From Maribacter hydrothermalis (GTDB lineage: Bacteria; Bacteroidota; Bacteroidia; Flavobacteriales; Flavobacteriaceae), in contig NZ_CP018760.1 in NCBI RefSeq assembly GCF_001913155.1, positions 744,001 to 808,000 on the forward strand: 64,000 nt of DNA. The letters are read 5' to 3'. Below, in pieces: positions 46,192 to 55,373 of this stretch. The notes beneath the pieces were generated by a model. It had not been told where the DNA came from. It searched no databases and saw nothing but the letters and a program-made list of their open reading frames with translations. How positions within the stretch are numbered: the stretch's first letter is position 1; each line of letters opens with the position of its first letter. Position numbers and translations under genes: made by a program.

Positions 46192-47372
46192 ATTATAATG
46201 CTGACGAAAAAGGTTACTACGGTGAATTTGGCGGTGCCTTTATACCCGAAATGTTGTACCCAAATGTAGAAGAACTACGACAAAACTATATAAAACTAAT
46301 GTATGAAGATTCTTTTCAGAAAGAATTCAATCAGCTTTTAAAAGACTACGTAGGTCGACCTTCTCCCCTATATTTTGCCAAACGCCTTTCTGAAAAGCAC
46401 GGCTGTAAAATATATCTAAAAAGAGAAGACCTTAACCATACAGGTGCACACAAAGTAAATAACACCATTGGTCAAATTCTAATGGCTCGAAAACTAGGTA
46501 AGACTAGAATTATTGCCGAAACCGGTGCTGGTCAGCATGGTGTGGCTACTGCTACCGTTTGTGCATTAATGGGCATGGAATGTATCGTTTACATGGGTGA
46601 AATTGATATTGCACGTCAAGCTCCGAATGTTGCCCGTATGAAAATGTTAGGTGCTGAAGTACGACCGGCAAAATCTGGTAGTAGAACACTAAAAGATGCT
46701 ACCAATGAAGCCATAAGAGATTGGATCAATAACCCCGTAGACACCCATTACATTATTGGTTCTGCTATTGGTCCGCATCCTTATCCAGATATGGTAACAC
46801 GTTTTCAATCTGTAATTTCCGAAGAAATAAAATGGCAGTTAAAAGAGAAAGAAGGTCGTGAAAATCCTGATTATGTGGTGGCTTGTATTGGTGGCGGTAG
46901 TAATGCCGCTGGTACTTATTATCATTTCTTAGACCAACCTGAAGTTGGTATTATTGCCGTTGAAGCAGCTGGTAAAGGAGTAAATTCCGGTGAGAGTGCC
47001 GCAACATCTGCACTTGGTAAAGTTGGTATTATTCACGGTTGTAAAACCATGTTGATGCAAACTTCTGACGGTCAAATTACTGAACCGTACTCCATTTCTG
47101 CTGGTTTAGATTATCCTGGCGTAGGTCCTATGCATTCGCATCTCTACAAATCTGGTCGTGCCGAATTTTATTCTGCTACCGACGATGAAGCTATGGCTGC
47201 AGGTTTAGAACTATCACAACTAGAAGGTATTATACCCGCGATTGAAACAGGACATGCTTTTGCAATTTTTGAGCATAAAAAATTCAAGAAAGATGATATA
47301 GTAGTCATTAGCCTTTCTGGTCGCGGAGATAAAGATTTGAATACATATATTGATTATTTTAAGCTAGCATAG
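46188..47372 (+). CDS. trpB: Tryptophan synthase beta chain
   Basis: TrpB is the PLP enzyme that joins indole to serine. The 394-residue protein has [18 protein letters not shown], the PLP Lys89 in [27 protein letters not shown], the phosphate-binding GGGSNAAG and the TrpA-interacting regions intact. It is the canonical TrpB1 type, paired with trpA 7 bases downstream. Confidence 0.98.
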   Translation: MNYNADEKGYYGEFGGAFIPEMLYPNVEELRQNYIKLMYEDSFQKEFNQLLKDYVGRPSPLYFAKRLSEKHGCKIYLKREDLNHTGAHKVNNTIGQILMARKLGKTRIIAETGAGQHGVATATVCALMGMECIVYMGEIDIARQAPNVARMKMLGAEVRPAKSGSRTLKDATNEAIRDWINNPVDTHYIIGSAIGPHPYPDMVTRFQSVISEEIKWQLKEKEGRENPDYVVACIGGGSNAAGTYYHFLDQPEVGIIAVEAAGKGVNSGESAATSALGKVGIIHGCKTMLMQTSDGQITEPYSISAGLDYPGVGPMHSHLYKSGRAEFYSATDDEAMAAGLELSQLEGIIPAIETGHAFAIFEHKKFKKDDIVVISLSGRGDKDLNTYIDYFKLA

Positions 47373-47379
47373 TACTATT

Positions 47380-48144
47380 ATGAGCAATAGAATTATAACA
47401 AGATTACAAGAAGATAAAAAGCTTCTTTCTATATATTTTACAGCTGGATATCCTGCATTGAACGATACCGTTCAAATCATACAAGATTTGGAAAAGAACG
47501 GTGTCGATATGATTGAAATAGGATTACCATTTAGTGACCCTCTTGCTGACGGACCAACAATTCAAGTGAGTTCTACCGCTGCTTTAAAAAATGGAATGAC
47601 GACCGAAATACTTTTTAACCAATTAAAAGATATTCGCAAAACAGTTTCTATTCCATTGATTATCATGGGATATTTCAACCCAATGCTACAATATGGTGTT
47701 GAGTCTTTCTGTAAAAAATGTCAAGAAATTGGTATTGACGGACTCATTTTACCTGATCTTCCGTTAGATGTATACCAGGAAGAGTACGAGGCTATTTTTA
47801 AGAAATACGGGCTCTTGAATGTATTTTTAATTACGCCGCAAACTAGCGATGCACGTATTCGTCAAATTGACGATGCTTCTAATGGATTTATCTATATGGT
47901 GAGTTCCGCTAGTGTAACCGGTTCAAAATCGGGCTTTGGTCAAGAACAAGAAAGTTATTTTGAACGTATAGCCGCAATGAATTTGAACACTCCACAAATA
48001 GTAGGTTTCGGTATCAAAGACGAAGAGACTTTTAAACAGGCAACAAAAACAGCTAAAGGCGCTATAATAGGCTCTGCTTTTATTAAGTATTTAACAAGCG
48101 AAGGAACTACCAAAACTGCTGATTTCATTAAGCAAATACGTTAA
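47380..48144 (+). CDS. trpA: Tryptophan synthase alpha chain
   Basis: TrpA cleaves indole-3-glycerol phosphate and channels indole to TrpB. The 254-residue TIM barrel has FTAGYPALNDT, IEIGLPFSDPLADGPTIQ with the catalytic Glu and Asp, GYFNPMLQYG, GLILPDLPLD, YMVSSASVTGSKSGF and GFGIKDEETF. It is the last biosynthetic gene of the operon. Confidence 0.97.
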   Translation: MSNRIITRLQEDKKLLSIYFTAGYPALNDTVQIIQDLEKNGVDMIEIGLPFSDPLADGPTIQVSSTAALKNGMTTEILFNQLKDIRKTVSIPLIIMGYFNPMLQYGVESFCKKCQEIGIDGLILPDLPLDVYQEEYEAIFKKYGLLNVFLITPQTSDARIRQIDDASNGFIYMVSSASVTGSKSGFGQEQESYFERIAAMNLNTPQIVGFGIKDEETFKQATKTAKGAIIGSAFIKYLTSEGTTKTADFIKQIR

Positions 48145-48145
48145 T

Positions 48146-48373
48146 ATGAAAGAATTCATAAATAATTGGAAACTAACACTCCTGTTATGCCTAACCATAG
48201 GAATGGCTCCATTTTTCCCTGAGCCTCATATTTGGGGTAAATTAAAATGGATTTTAGGTGGAGGTAAAGGAATGCAATTTATGGATTGGTTTGATGTATT
48301 ACTACACGGCTTCCCTTTTATTCTCCTTATTAGAATAATTTTGATAAAATTATTTAAAAACAAAAACCATTAA
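48146..48373 (+). CDS. Small unknown membrane protein at the end of the trp operon
   Basis: This 75-residue ORF starts 1 base after the trpA stop, so it is co-transcribed and probably coupled. It has a hydrophobic segment (about 10-26, LTLLLCLTIGMAPFFPE), a WGKLKWILGGGKGMQFMDWFDVLLHG middle and a second hydrophobic segment (about 54-68), ending in Lys/Asn. I do not recognise a named family. The placement may reflect convenience of expression; a transport or assembly role in tryptophan metabolism is not shown. Confidence 0.75.
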   Translation: MKEFINNWKLTLLLCLTIGMAPFFPEPHIWGKLKWILGGGKGMQFMDWFDVLLHGFPFILLIRIILIKLFKNKNH

Positions 48374-48613
48374 TAACTTTTACTTTTATAAACTTATTTC
48401 TTTATTTACATACTTTCATGTAATAATTAGTTTTAATAAAAACTGTCTTGAAAGTTAACTACAAAATCACACATTATCAGATATTTAGCTGTAGGATTTT
48501 ATACACATAATTAGGTTCTGAAGCTTCATCACCAATTAAATTGGATGTTAATCGAGTAAATATTTGCCATTACAACTACAATTTTATTTTTATCAGGTTA
48601 AACCTAGCCAAGA

Positions 48614-51600
48614 ATGAAAATAAAACTACCACTAATTAACTCAAAAAAAATTGCTTTAGCTATTATCTCTTTATCACTTTTAAGTGCCATACCCTATTTT
48701 GCAGGTTCAGGGCTAGATAATCCAGAACCTATAGGTGCATTTTTAAATGGTTCATTTCCTGATAAATCTAATGCTAGCGACCCATACATAAGTGTTTTTC
48801 CGAACATTAAGTTTAATTCTCCTTTAACATTTACTCCAATTCCCAATACAAATACTTTAGTTGTTGGGCAACGCGATGGTAAAATATATTGGTTTGAAAA
48901 TAACAACAATGTTACAAGCAAAAATTTGTTGGTAGATTTATCCAGTGAAGTAGGAGTTGTTTGGGATGGCGGTTTTTTAGGCCTTTCAATTCATCCTGAA
49001 TTTGGTACTCCTGGTAAAAACTACATCTATCTATATTACACCACAAAAGATGGTCAAGGGCGTGATTACCCGAATAGTTTTTTAAGTGGGTTTGGCTGTG
49101 CCAGAGAAGATTATTGGGGAGGATTTTTAAAACTAAAAAGAATTGAAGTAAACCCAAACAACCTTACTGTTGTACCGAATAGCGATTTAGAAATGATTAA
49201 AATGCGCATGTTCAGTTCAACTCATAGAGGTGGTGGCATGGCTTTTGGAAATGATGGCTTTTTGTATATTCCAACAGGAGATCAATCTGCATACAGTAAA
49301 CCTCAAATAACAACCACCAATTTAGATGGCGGTGTTCTTAGAATAGATGTAGATCAAAACCCTGCTAAAAGCCATTCTCCAATACGTAAAATGCCACAAG
49401 GTGGCCGTTTCTCAGATGAAATTTCTGGTGTTGGTTATGGCATTCCTAATGACAATCCATTTTTAAGTCCAAATGGAAGTCGCTTTGAAGAATACTATAC
49501 GGTTGGTCATAGAAATCCGCATCGAATGACGAAAGACCGACTTACAGGCACTTTTTATATAGGTGAAATTGGAGAAGGTACCCATGAAGAAATAAATGTC
49601 ATAAAGCCTGGTAAAAATTATGGTTGGCCTGTTTATGAAGGCTACAATAACAGAGGAACTTCATGCGTAAATTTATTAGATGGCATGCCTCACGAAGGTC
49701 CTTTAGTGGCATTTCCAAGGTCGGACGCAAATGCGCTTATTGGCGGATATGTTTATAGAGGTACAGCGATGCCAGATTATTATGGAAAATATATATGTGC
49801 AGATTATGGTGTAGGTGAAGAAATTTGGGCTGTAGACACCGTTACTGGTGAATATGAAACTATAACCCAATTTTCACCAACAAATATTATATCTTTTGGT
49901 GAAGACAATAACGGCGAGCTTTTTCTATTAAGCCAAGGAAATAATGTCTCACTTTATAAATTAAGACAAGAAGGAGAACTTGAAGGAAGTTTGCCTTCAC
50001 TCTTATCTGAAACTGGCGCATTTTCAGATCTACAAACATTAGAACCAAACCAAGGTGTTCTTCCTTACGAATTAATTGAATCTTTTTGGTCAGATGGTGC
50101 AGAAAAAAAACGTTGGATGTCGATTCCCAATAATGGAACTCACAATACTTCATCTGAGCAAATTTTATTTTCAGAAGATGGAGATTGGCAATTCCCTACA
50201 GGGTCCGTATTGATTAAACATTTTGAACTTCCTATTAATGAAAACAACCCAGCAATAACCAAACGTTTAGAAACCAGGTTTTCCATAAAAGCAAGTACAG
50301 GATCATTTTATTTTGCAACTTACAAATGGAACGATGCACAGACTGATGCCGTTTTATTAGCTTCGGGTTTAGATGAAAATATTACAATAACTAAAGCAGA
50401 TGGTAGCACAACCATACAAAAATGGAACTACCCATCTAATCAAGATTGTATCTCATGTCATAATCCAGAAACAGGTGGCGCATTAGGCACGAACACCCGT
50501 TATTTAAATAGCGATTATACGTATGAGAAAACAGGAAGAACCGCTAACCAATTAGTTACGCTAAGTCATTTAGGTGTTTTAAATGAAACTATTAGCGATG
50601 CAGCTACAAATAATTTTCAAACGTATAAAGTAATAAATGATCCTTCTGCAACAATTGAAGAAAAAGCAAGATCTTATATGGATTTAAATTGTGCCTACTG
50701 CCACAGACCAGGTGCTACAGGAGACCGTGCTCAATTTGACCTTAGACTGTTTAATAGCTTACAACAAACCGGACTATTAGATGCGGGTACAAACACCCCA
50801 ATTGGTATTCCTGGCGAAAAAATTCTTGAACCCGGCCATGCTGATAAATCTATTTTATATCATAGAACTAGTTCGACAGACCCTAGTATTATGATGCCTC
50901 CAATCTCTAAAAACAAGGTTGATGAAAAAGCTGTAAAGCTAATTGAAGATTGGATAAACCAAATGGATCCGGATCCATGTGCCAACCGCATTATTATGGA
51001 AACGTTCAATAATGTAACCGGAACAACGATTGCTGAATTAAAAAATAATGGAAATTATCCTGAAAATCCTAGTAACAGTAAACAATTAAATAGTTTTAGT
51101 ATTCCTGTAAATGTTGCGGATAATTATGGGGCACGGGTAAAAGGAATTCTCCAAGCACCAGAAACAGGAACGTACTATTTTTGGGTTAGTGGTGATGATA
51201 ACGTAGAATTAAACTTAAGCACCGACGACAACTTTGAAAATAAAACAAGAATTGCATATCATAATAATTGGTCAAACTTTTCTGAATGGAACAAGTATGC
51301 TACGCAAAAATCATCGGGAATTAATTTAGTGGCAGGAGAAAATTACTATATAGAAGCTTTAATGAATGAAGCAGGTGGTGGTGATAATCTTTCAGTGGCA
51401 TGGCGAAAACCAAGTAACGGTAATGGTGCAAGTCCAGTAGAAATTCTTCCTTGCTCAGCTTTTGTTGATATAAATACGCCAAATCTAATAGCTGTTACCA
51501 ACGTTTCCGTTTCGCCTAATACTGCGGTATTAACTGAAGGTGAAACTATTAATCTTACTAAAACCATTACTCCTATAAACGCAAGTGATATCAGCGTTAC

Positions 51601-53308
51601 TTGGCAATCAACTAATGTAAATATTGCTACAGTAAGTTCTGAAGGACTGGTAACTGCAAATAGTGAAGGTGTTGCTACAATAAACGTAATTACCAATGAT
51701 GGCCAATTTACTGCCACCTCAACTATAACTGTGGAAAGGGCTCTAATTCCTGTTACTGGAATTTCGCTTTCTGAGGAAACACTAAACCTTAATGAAGGAG
51801 AATCAAGAATTGTAACGGCTACCGTTACTCCCCAAAATGCAGATAACAAAGCAATAAATTGGACTTCAAGCAATATAAATATTGTACAAGTAGATACTAA
51901 CGGGAATGTAACGGCAATATCATCTGGCGACGCTATAGTTACAGCAACAACCGTTGATGGAAGCTTTACCGCATCGGTATTTATATCCGTAATTGTAGCT
52001 CCCGAGGTTGAAGTGCTAATTGCACCTAACCCTGCAGATTACGTTGTATATGTTTATTTCGGTTCTACTACTTCTTTGAATATTACAACCTTAAATATTT
52101 ACAATAGCAATAACAGTATCGTTAAAACATTTAATAACCCCAACGCCGTTTTAGATGGGGAAAATTATAGATTAGTAATAAGCGACTTACCTGTAGGCGA
52201 TTATGTTGTTGAAGGTATTAGTGACTTTGGTAGCCATCAAATTGATTTTACTATTCAAAGAGAAGTTGTAGCTGTTACAGGTTTAAATCTTGATGTTTCA
52301 GAAGCTTCCGTACAAATAGCTACAATTAAAACTCTAAATGCTTCAATAATTCCAAGTAACGCCAGCAACCAAACATTGTTTTGGAACTCTAGCAATAATT
52401 CTATTGCCACCGTTGATGTATTTGGTAATGTAAGCGGTATTTCTGAAGGGACCGCCCTTATTACTGCAACCACTGAAGATGGTGGTTTTACTGCAAGTGC
52501 TACGATAACGGTAGGCACCGAGCCAATATCTGACGTTGTTATGTTAATGGCTCCCAACCCAGCAGATTATGTTGTTTATGTTTTCTTTGATTCTCCAAGT
52601 CAATTAAATATCAACACCTTAAACATTTATAACGCGAGTAATACCTTAGTAAAAACTTTTAATAACCCTTCATCTGTTTTGGTCGAAGGTGATAATTACA
52701 GATTACTAATTAATGACCTACCGGTAGGTGTTTATACTGTTGAAGGGGTTAGTGATACGGGTACATACCAAAAACAACTAATTATAAGTAGAAATATTAT
52801 TTCGGTAACAGGCATGTCGCTAGATATTTCTTCTGCTTCGATGATTGTAGGAGAACAGTTGACTATTCCTGTTTCTATAACTCCTAATGATGCTACAAAT
52901 AAAACTATTAATTGGGTTAGCAGTGATCCTACAATTGCAACTGTTAATTCTTCTGGAACTGTTACTGCTGTTTCCACAGGTGAAGTACTTATAACAGCTA
53001 CCACTGTAGATGGGAATTACGAAGACACGGCTACTATTTCAGTTGATTCAATTATTATGCTTATTGCTCCTAACCCGGCAACATTTGTATTTTATGTGTA
53101 CTTCTATTCGCCTAACCCAATGAATGTAACCACTATAAATATTTATGACACTATGGGTAGGTTAGTTAAAACTTTTGCTAACCCGTCTAATTACTTGGTA
53201 GAAGGAAATAATTATAGATTGCTTGTTAATGACTTGCCTTCTGGATACTATTTTATTGAAGGTATAACTACTATTGGAAGTTTCCAAAAACAGGTAATTA
53301 TCGAATAA
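48614..53308 (+). CDS. Secreted PQQ-type dehydrogenase/cytochrome c protein with PA14, Ig-like and repeated T9SS-like modules
   Basis: This is a 1564-residue protein. After a signal segment (about 10-32) comes a glucose/sorbosone dehydrogenase-type beta-propeller (about 55-450: VVGQRDGKIYWFE, HRGGGMAFGNDGFLYIPTGD, GVLRIDVD, HRNPHRM, GEIGEGTHEEIN, NYGWP). Next is a region with two c-type heme-like sites, CISCH and CAYCH (about 615 and 695). A PA14-like domain follows (about 790-945: YYFWVSGDDNVELNLS), then four Big_2 Ig-like domains (about 958, 1046, 1218, 1395). Three copies of an IAPNPA...IYN...VKTF...DLP.G.Y..EG module lie at about 1134, 1310 and 1481. The last is at the C-terminus and looks like a T9SS type A sorting signal. 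The likely role is extracellular sugar oxidation; the substrate is unknown. Confidence 0.88.
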   Translation: MKIKLPLINSKKIALAIISLSLLSAIPYFAGSGLDNPEPIGAFLNGSFPDKSNASDPYISVFPNIKFNSPLTFTPIPNTNTLVVGQRDGKIYWFENNNNVTSKNLLVDLSSEVGVVWDGGFLGLSIHPEFGTPGKNYIYLYYTTKDGQGRDYPNSFLSGFGCAREDYWGGFLKLKRIEVNPNNLTVVPNSDLEMIKMRMFSSTHRGGGMAFGNDGFLYIPTGDQSAYSKPQITTTNLDGGVLRIDVDQNPAKSHSPIRKMPQGGRFSDEISGVGYGIPNDNPFLSPNGSRFEEYYTVGHRNPHRMTKDRLTGTFYIGEIGEGTHEEINVIKPGKNYGWPVYEGYNNRGTSCVNLLDGMPHEGPLVAFPRSDANALIGGYVYRGTAMPDYYGKYICADYGVGEEIWAVDTVTGEYETITQFSPTNIISFGEDNNGELFLLSQGNNVSLYKLRQEGELEGSLPSLLSETGAFSDLQTLEPNQGVLPYELIESFWSDGAEKKRWMSIPNNGTHNTSSEQILFSEDGDWQFPTGSVLIKHFELPINENNPAITKRLETRFSIKASTGSFYFATYKWNDAQTDAVLLASGLDENITITKADGSTTIQKWNYPSNQDCISCHNPETGGALGTNTRYLNSDYTYEKTGRTANQLVTLSHLGVLNETISDAATNNFQTYKVINDPSATIEEKARSYMDLNCAYCHRPGATGDRAQFDLRLFNSLQQTGLLDAGTNTPIGIPGEKILEPGHADKSILYHRTSSTDPSIMMPPISKNKVDEKAVKLIEDWINQMDPDPCANRIIMETFNNVTGTTIAELKNNGNYPENPSNSKQLNSFSIPVNVADNYGARVKGILQAPETGTYYFWVSGDDNVELNLSTDDNFENKTRIAYHNNWSNFSEWNKYATQKSSGINLVAGENYYIEALMNEAGGGDNLSVAWRKPSNGNGASPVEILPCSAFVDINTPNLIAVTNVSVSPNTAVLTEGETINLTKTITPINASDISVTWQSTNVNIATVSSEGLVTANSEGVATINVITNDGQFTATSTITVERALIPVTGISLSEETLNLNEGESRIVTATVTPQNADNKAINWTSSNINIVQVDTNGNVTAISSGDAIVTATTVDGSFTASVFISVIVAPEVEVLIAPNPADYVVYVYFGSTTSLNITTLNIYNSNNSIVKTFNNPNAVLDGENYRLVISDLPVGDYVVEGISDFGSHQIDFTIQREVVAVTGLNLDVSEASVQIATIKTLNASIIPSNASNQTLFWNSSNNSIATVDVFGNVSGISEGTALITATTEDGGFTASATITVGTEPISDVVMLMAPNPADYVVYVFFDSPSQLNINTLNIYNASNTLVKTFNNPSSVLVEGDNYRLLINDLPVGVYTVEGVSDTGTYQKQLIISRNIISVTGMSLDISSASMIVGEQLTIPVSITPNDATNKTINWVSSDPTIATVNSSGTVTAVSTGEVLITATTVDGNYEDTATISVDSIIMLIAPNPATFVFYVYFYSPNPMNVTTINIYDTMGRLVKTFANPSNYLVEGNNYRLLVNDLPSGYYFIEGITTIGSFQKQVIIE

Positions 53309-53329
53309 AAAAATGTAAAATTTATAGGT

Positions 53330-53361
53330 AAAAAGGTTGCTAATTATAGCAGCCTTTTTTT
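53330..53361 (+). terminator. Terminator of the PQQ/cytochrome gene
   Basis: AAAAAGGTTGCT-AATTAT-AGCAGCCTTTTTTT is a 12-bp stem with one G-T pair followed by a T run, about 22 bases after the stop. Confidence 0.88.
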
Positions 53362-53542
53362 GTGTATAATTACTCCAAATTCTAGGTAACTAACTGACTT
53401 TGTTTCATTAACAAAATTTCAAATTAGGCAGCGTTACAATTAAAGATCTCTATAAATTAATAATGCCTTAAACCTTAACAAAGGTAGAACGCTTATTAAG
53501 ATTTAATTCACATCATTTTACTTACTTTTAAAGAATATATCT

Positions 53543-55054
53543 ATGAGAACATTTATGAAAAAATTACTTTCCTACCTGTTATTTTTAACTTTCTTTTCTA
53601 GCTACGCCCAAGACTCTATTCTTGTAAAATCTAAAGTAGCTAATGCCATTACAGAATTAAGAGATTTTGTTGCACTACCAAACGATGCATTAAATGCAGA
53701 TGATATTGACACAAATCTTTATTGGCTAAGAAAAAAATTTACTGAACGTGGTTTTAATAGCTCCATACTAGATACCGAAGGTTTACCATTATTCTTCGCG
53801 GCATTACCAATGGATGACAGTAAGCCAACTATTTTATTCTATATGCATTTAGATGGACAATCTGTTGATGCCAGCAAATGGGACCAACCAGATCCCTATA
53901 AAATTACGCTTAAATCTAAAACCGAAGATGGTTGGAAAACAGAGTCTTTTTCTGATTTAACCGATGACATCAATTATGATTGGCGCCTTTTTGGTCGCTC
54001 CACTTCAGATGACAAGGGCCCAATTGTAATGTTTTTAAATGCTATTGATGTTTTAAGAAAAGAGAATATTGACATACCATATAACGTAAAAGTAATTTTA
54101 GATAGTGAGGAAGAACGTAGCAGTGCACCCTTACCAAAAGCCGTACGTACCTACAAAGATTTGCTAAAAGCAGATTTTTTGGTAATTAATGACGGACCCG
54201 TTCATGTTTCCGGTAAGCCAACCATAATTTATGGTTGCAGAGGAATTACAACTCTTTCAATAACTACATACGGACCAATTAAACCTCAACATAGTGGGCA
54301 TTATGGAAATTATGCACCTAATCCTGGTTTTCAATTGGCACAATTATTGGCAACAATGAAAGATACCGAAGGCAAGGTTTTGATTAAAGGATATTATGAT
54401 GGCATTACTTTAGATGAAGCCACTCTTAACATTCTAAAAAGCGTACCGGATAATACCGAAGAAATCAATACTAGTTTAGCCATAGCCAATCCAGAGAAAG
54501 TAGGTAGCTTTTATCAAGAAGCATTGCAATATCCGTCTTTAAATATCAGAGGACTAGGCTCCGCTTGGATTGGAGACCAAGCTAGAACAATTGTACCTGC
54601 TACCGCCACAGCTGAATTGGATTTAAGATTAGTGCCTGAATCTGATGGTAATCGCTTAAAGAAATTAGTTATTGACCATATTAAAAACCAGGGCTACCAT
54701 GTTATGAATTCTGAACCTACTATGGCAGACCGTTTAAAATACAATAAAATTGTAACTGTATTAGAAGGCTCCGTTACTAACGCTTTTAGAACAGATTTAA
54801 ATAACCCATACGGCAATTTTATTGTAAAAACAATGGAAAAGAAATTTGGAGAAAAACCTATTCAAATACGAATTATGGGTGGTACTGTTCCTATTTCGCC
54901 GTTCATCAATGAACTAAAAATACCAGCGTTTATAGTACCTATGGTAAACCCGGACAATAACCAACATAGCCCTAATGAAAATTTAAAAATTAGCCAGATT
55001 GCTTATGGAATTGAAACTTTTTATGCACTACTCAGTAATAGAATAAACAATTAA
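53543..55054 (+). CDS. M20 family metallopeptidase, exported
   Basis: This 503-residue exopeptidase or amidohydrolase has a signal peptide (KKLLSYLLFLTFFSSYAQ; a start at the second Met, 53555, is also possible). M20 zinc ligands are visible: His102 in MHLDGQ, Asp in STSDDKGP (156-157), the Glu pair in DSEEERSS (189-191) and a C-terminal His in NNQHSPNEN. The dimerisation lid domain lies at about 225-400. The exported location suggests peptide scavenging in the periplasm. The promoter is not clear, and it is not an operon member. Confidence 0.92.
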   Translation: MRTFMKKLLSYLLFLTFFSSYAQDSILVKSKVANAITELRDFVALPNDALNADDIDTNLYWLRKKFTERGFNSSILDTEGLPLFFAALPMDDSKPTILFYMHLDGQSVDASKWDQPDPYKITLKSKTEDGWKTESFSDLTDDINYDWRLFGRSTSDDKGPIVMFLNAIDVLRKENIDIPYNVKVILDSEEERSSAPLPKAVRTYKDLLKADFLVINDGPVHVSGKPTIIYGCRGITTLSITTYGPIKPQHSGHYGNYAPNPGFQLAQLLATMKDTEGKVLIKGYYDGITLDEATLNILKSVPDNTEEINTSLAIANPEKVGSFYQEALQYPSLNIRGLGSAWIGDQARTIVPATATAELDLRLVPESDGNRLKKLVIDHIKNQGYHVMNSEPTMADRLKYNKIVTVLEGSVTNAFRTDLNNPYGNFIVKTMEKKFGEKPIQIRIMGGTVPISPFINELKIPAFIVPMVNPDNNQHSPNENLKISQIAYGIETFYALLSNRINN

Positions 55055-55152
55055 AAAAGTTTAACATTCTATAACAAAGCTTTATTAACCTATTAACGGA
55101 GTTTCCGTATTCTATTAAGTATCTTATACATGAACCTAAAAAAATAGAAAAT

Positions 55153-55296
55153 ATGGGAATTATAAAAGATAATAAAAAGTTTAAAAGAAAAGTAGAACAG
55201 AACAACCCTACCAACCCTACGGGCAATACCGATATAGATACAAATAAATTTGATATAGAAAAAGCTACTATTAAAAAGCAGCAGAATAAGAGATAA
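55153..55296 (+). CDS. Small hypothetical protein
   Basis: A 47-codon ORF runs from ATG to TAA: MGIIKDNKKFKRKVEQNNPT..., highly charged, Lys/Asn-rich, with no Cys and no membrane segment. It sits between the M20 gene and a strong bidirectional terminator, an arrangement typical of a real small gene. No family is recognised, and translation is not proven. Confidence 0.5.
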   Translation: MGIIKDNKKFKRKVEQNNPTNPTGNTDIDTNKFDIEKATIKKQQNKR

Positions 55297-55311
55297 TAAT
55301 CTATACTATAG

Positions 55312-55351
55312 AAAAAAGGCTCGATCTTTAATTAGGATCGAGCCTTTTTTT
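55312..55351. terminator. Bidirectional terminator between the small ORF and ppc
   Basis: AAAAAAGGCTCGATC and GATCGAGCCTTTTTTT form a long GC-rich stem with a 9-base loop and A/T runs on both sides, between convergent genes. Confidence 0.92.
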
Positions 55352-55373
55352 ATGGGTAAACTTTTATTAGATT

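Noticed and set aside
48374..48613. Riboswitch or small gene before the PQQ/cytochrome gene
   Set aside because: The 240-base gap is AT-rich with no stable stems or ORF above background; only a one-off -7-like AATATTTG is present.
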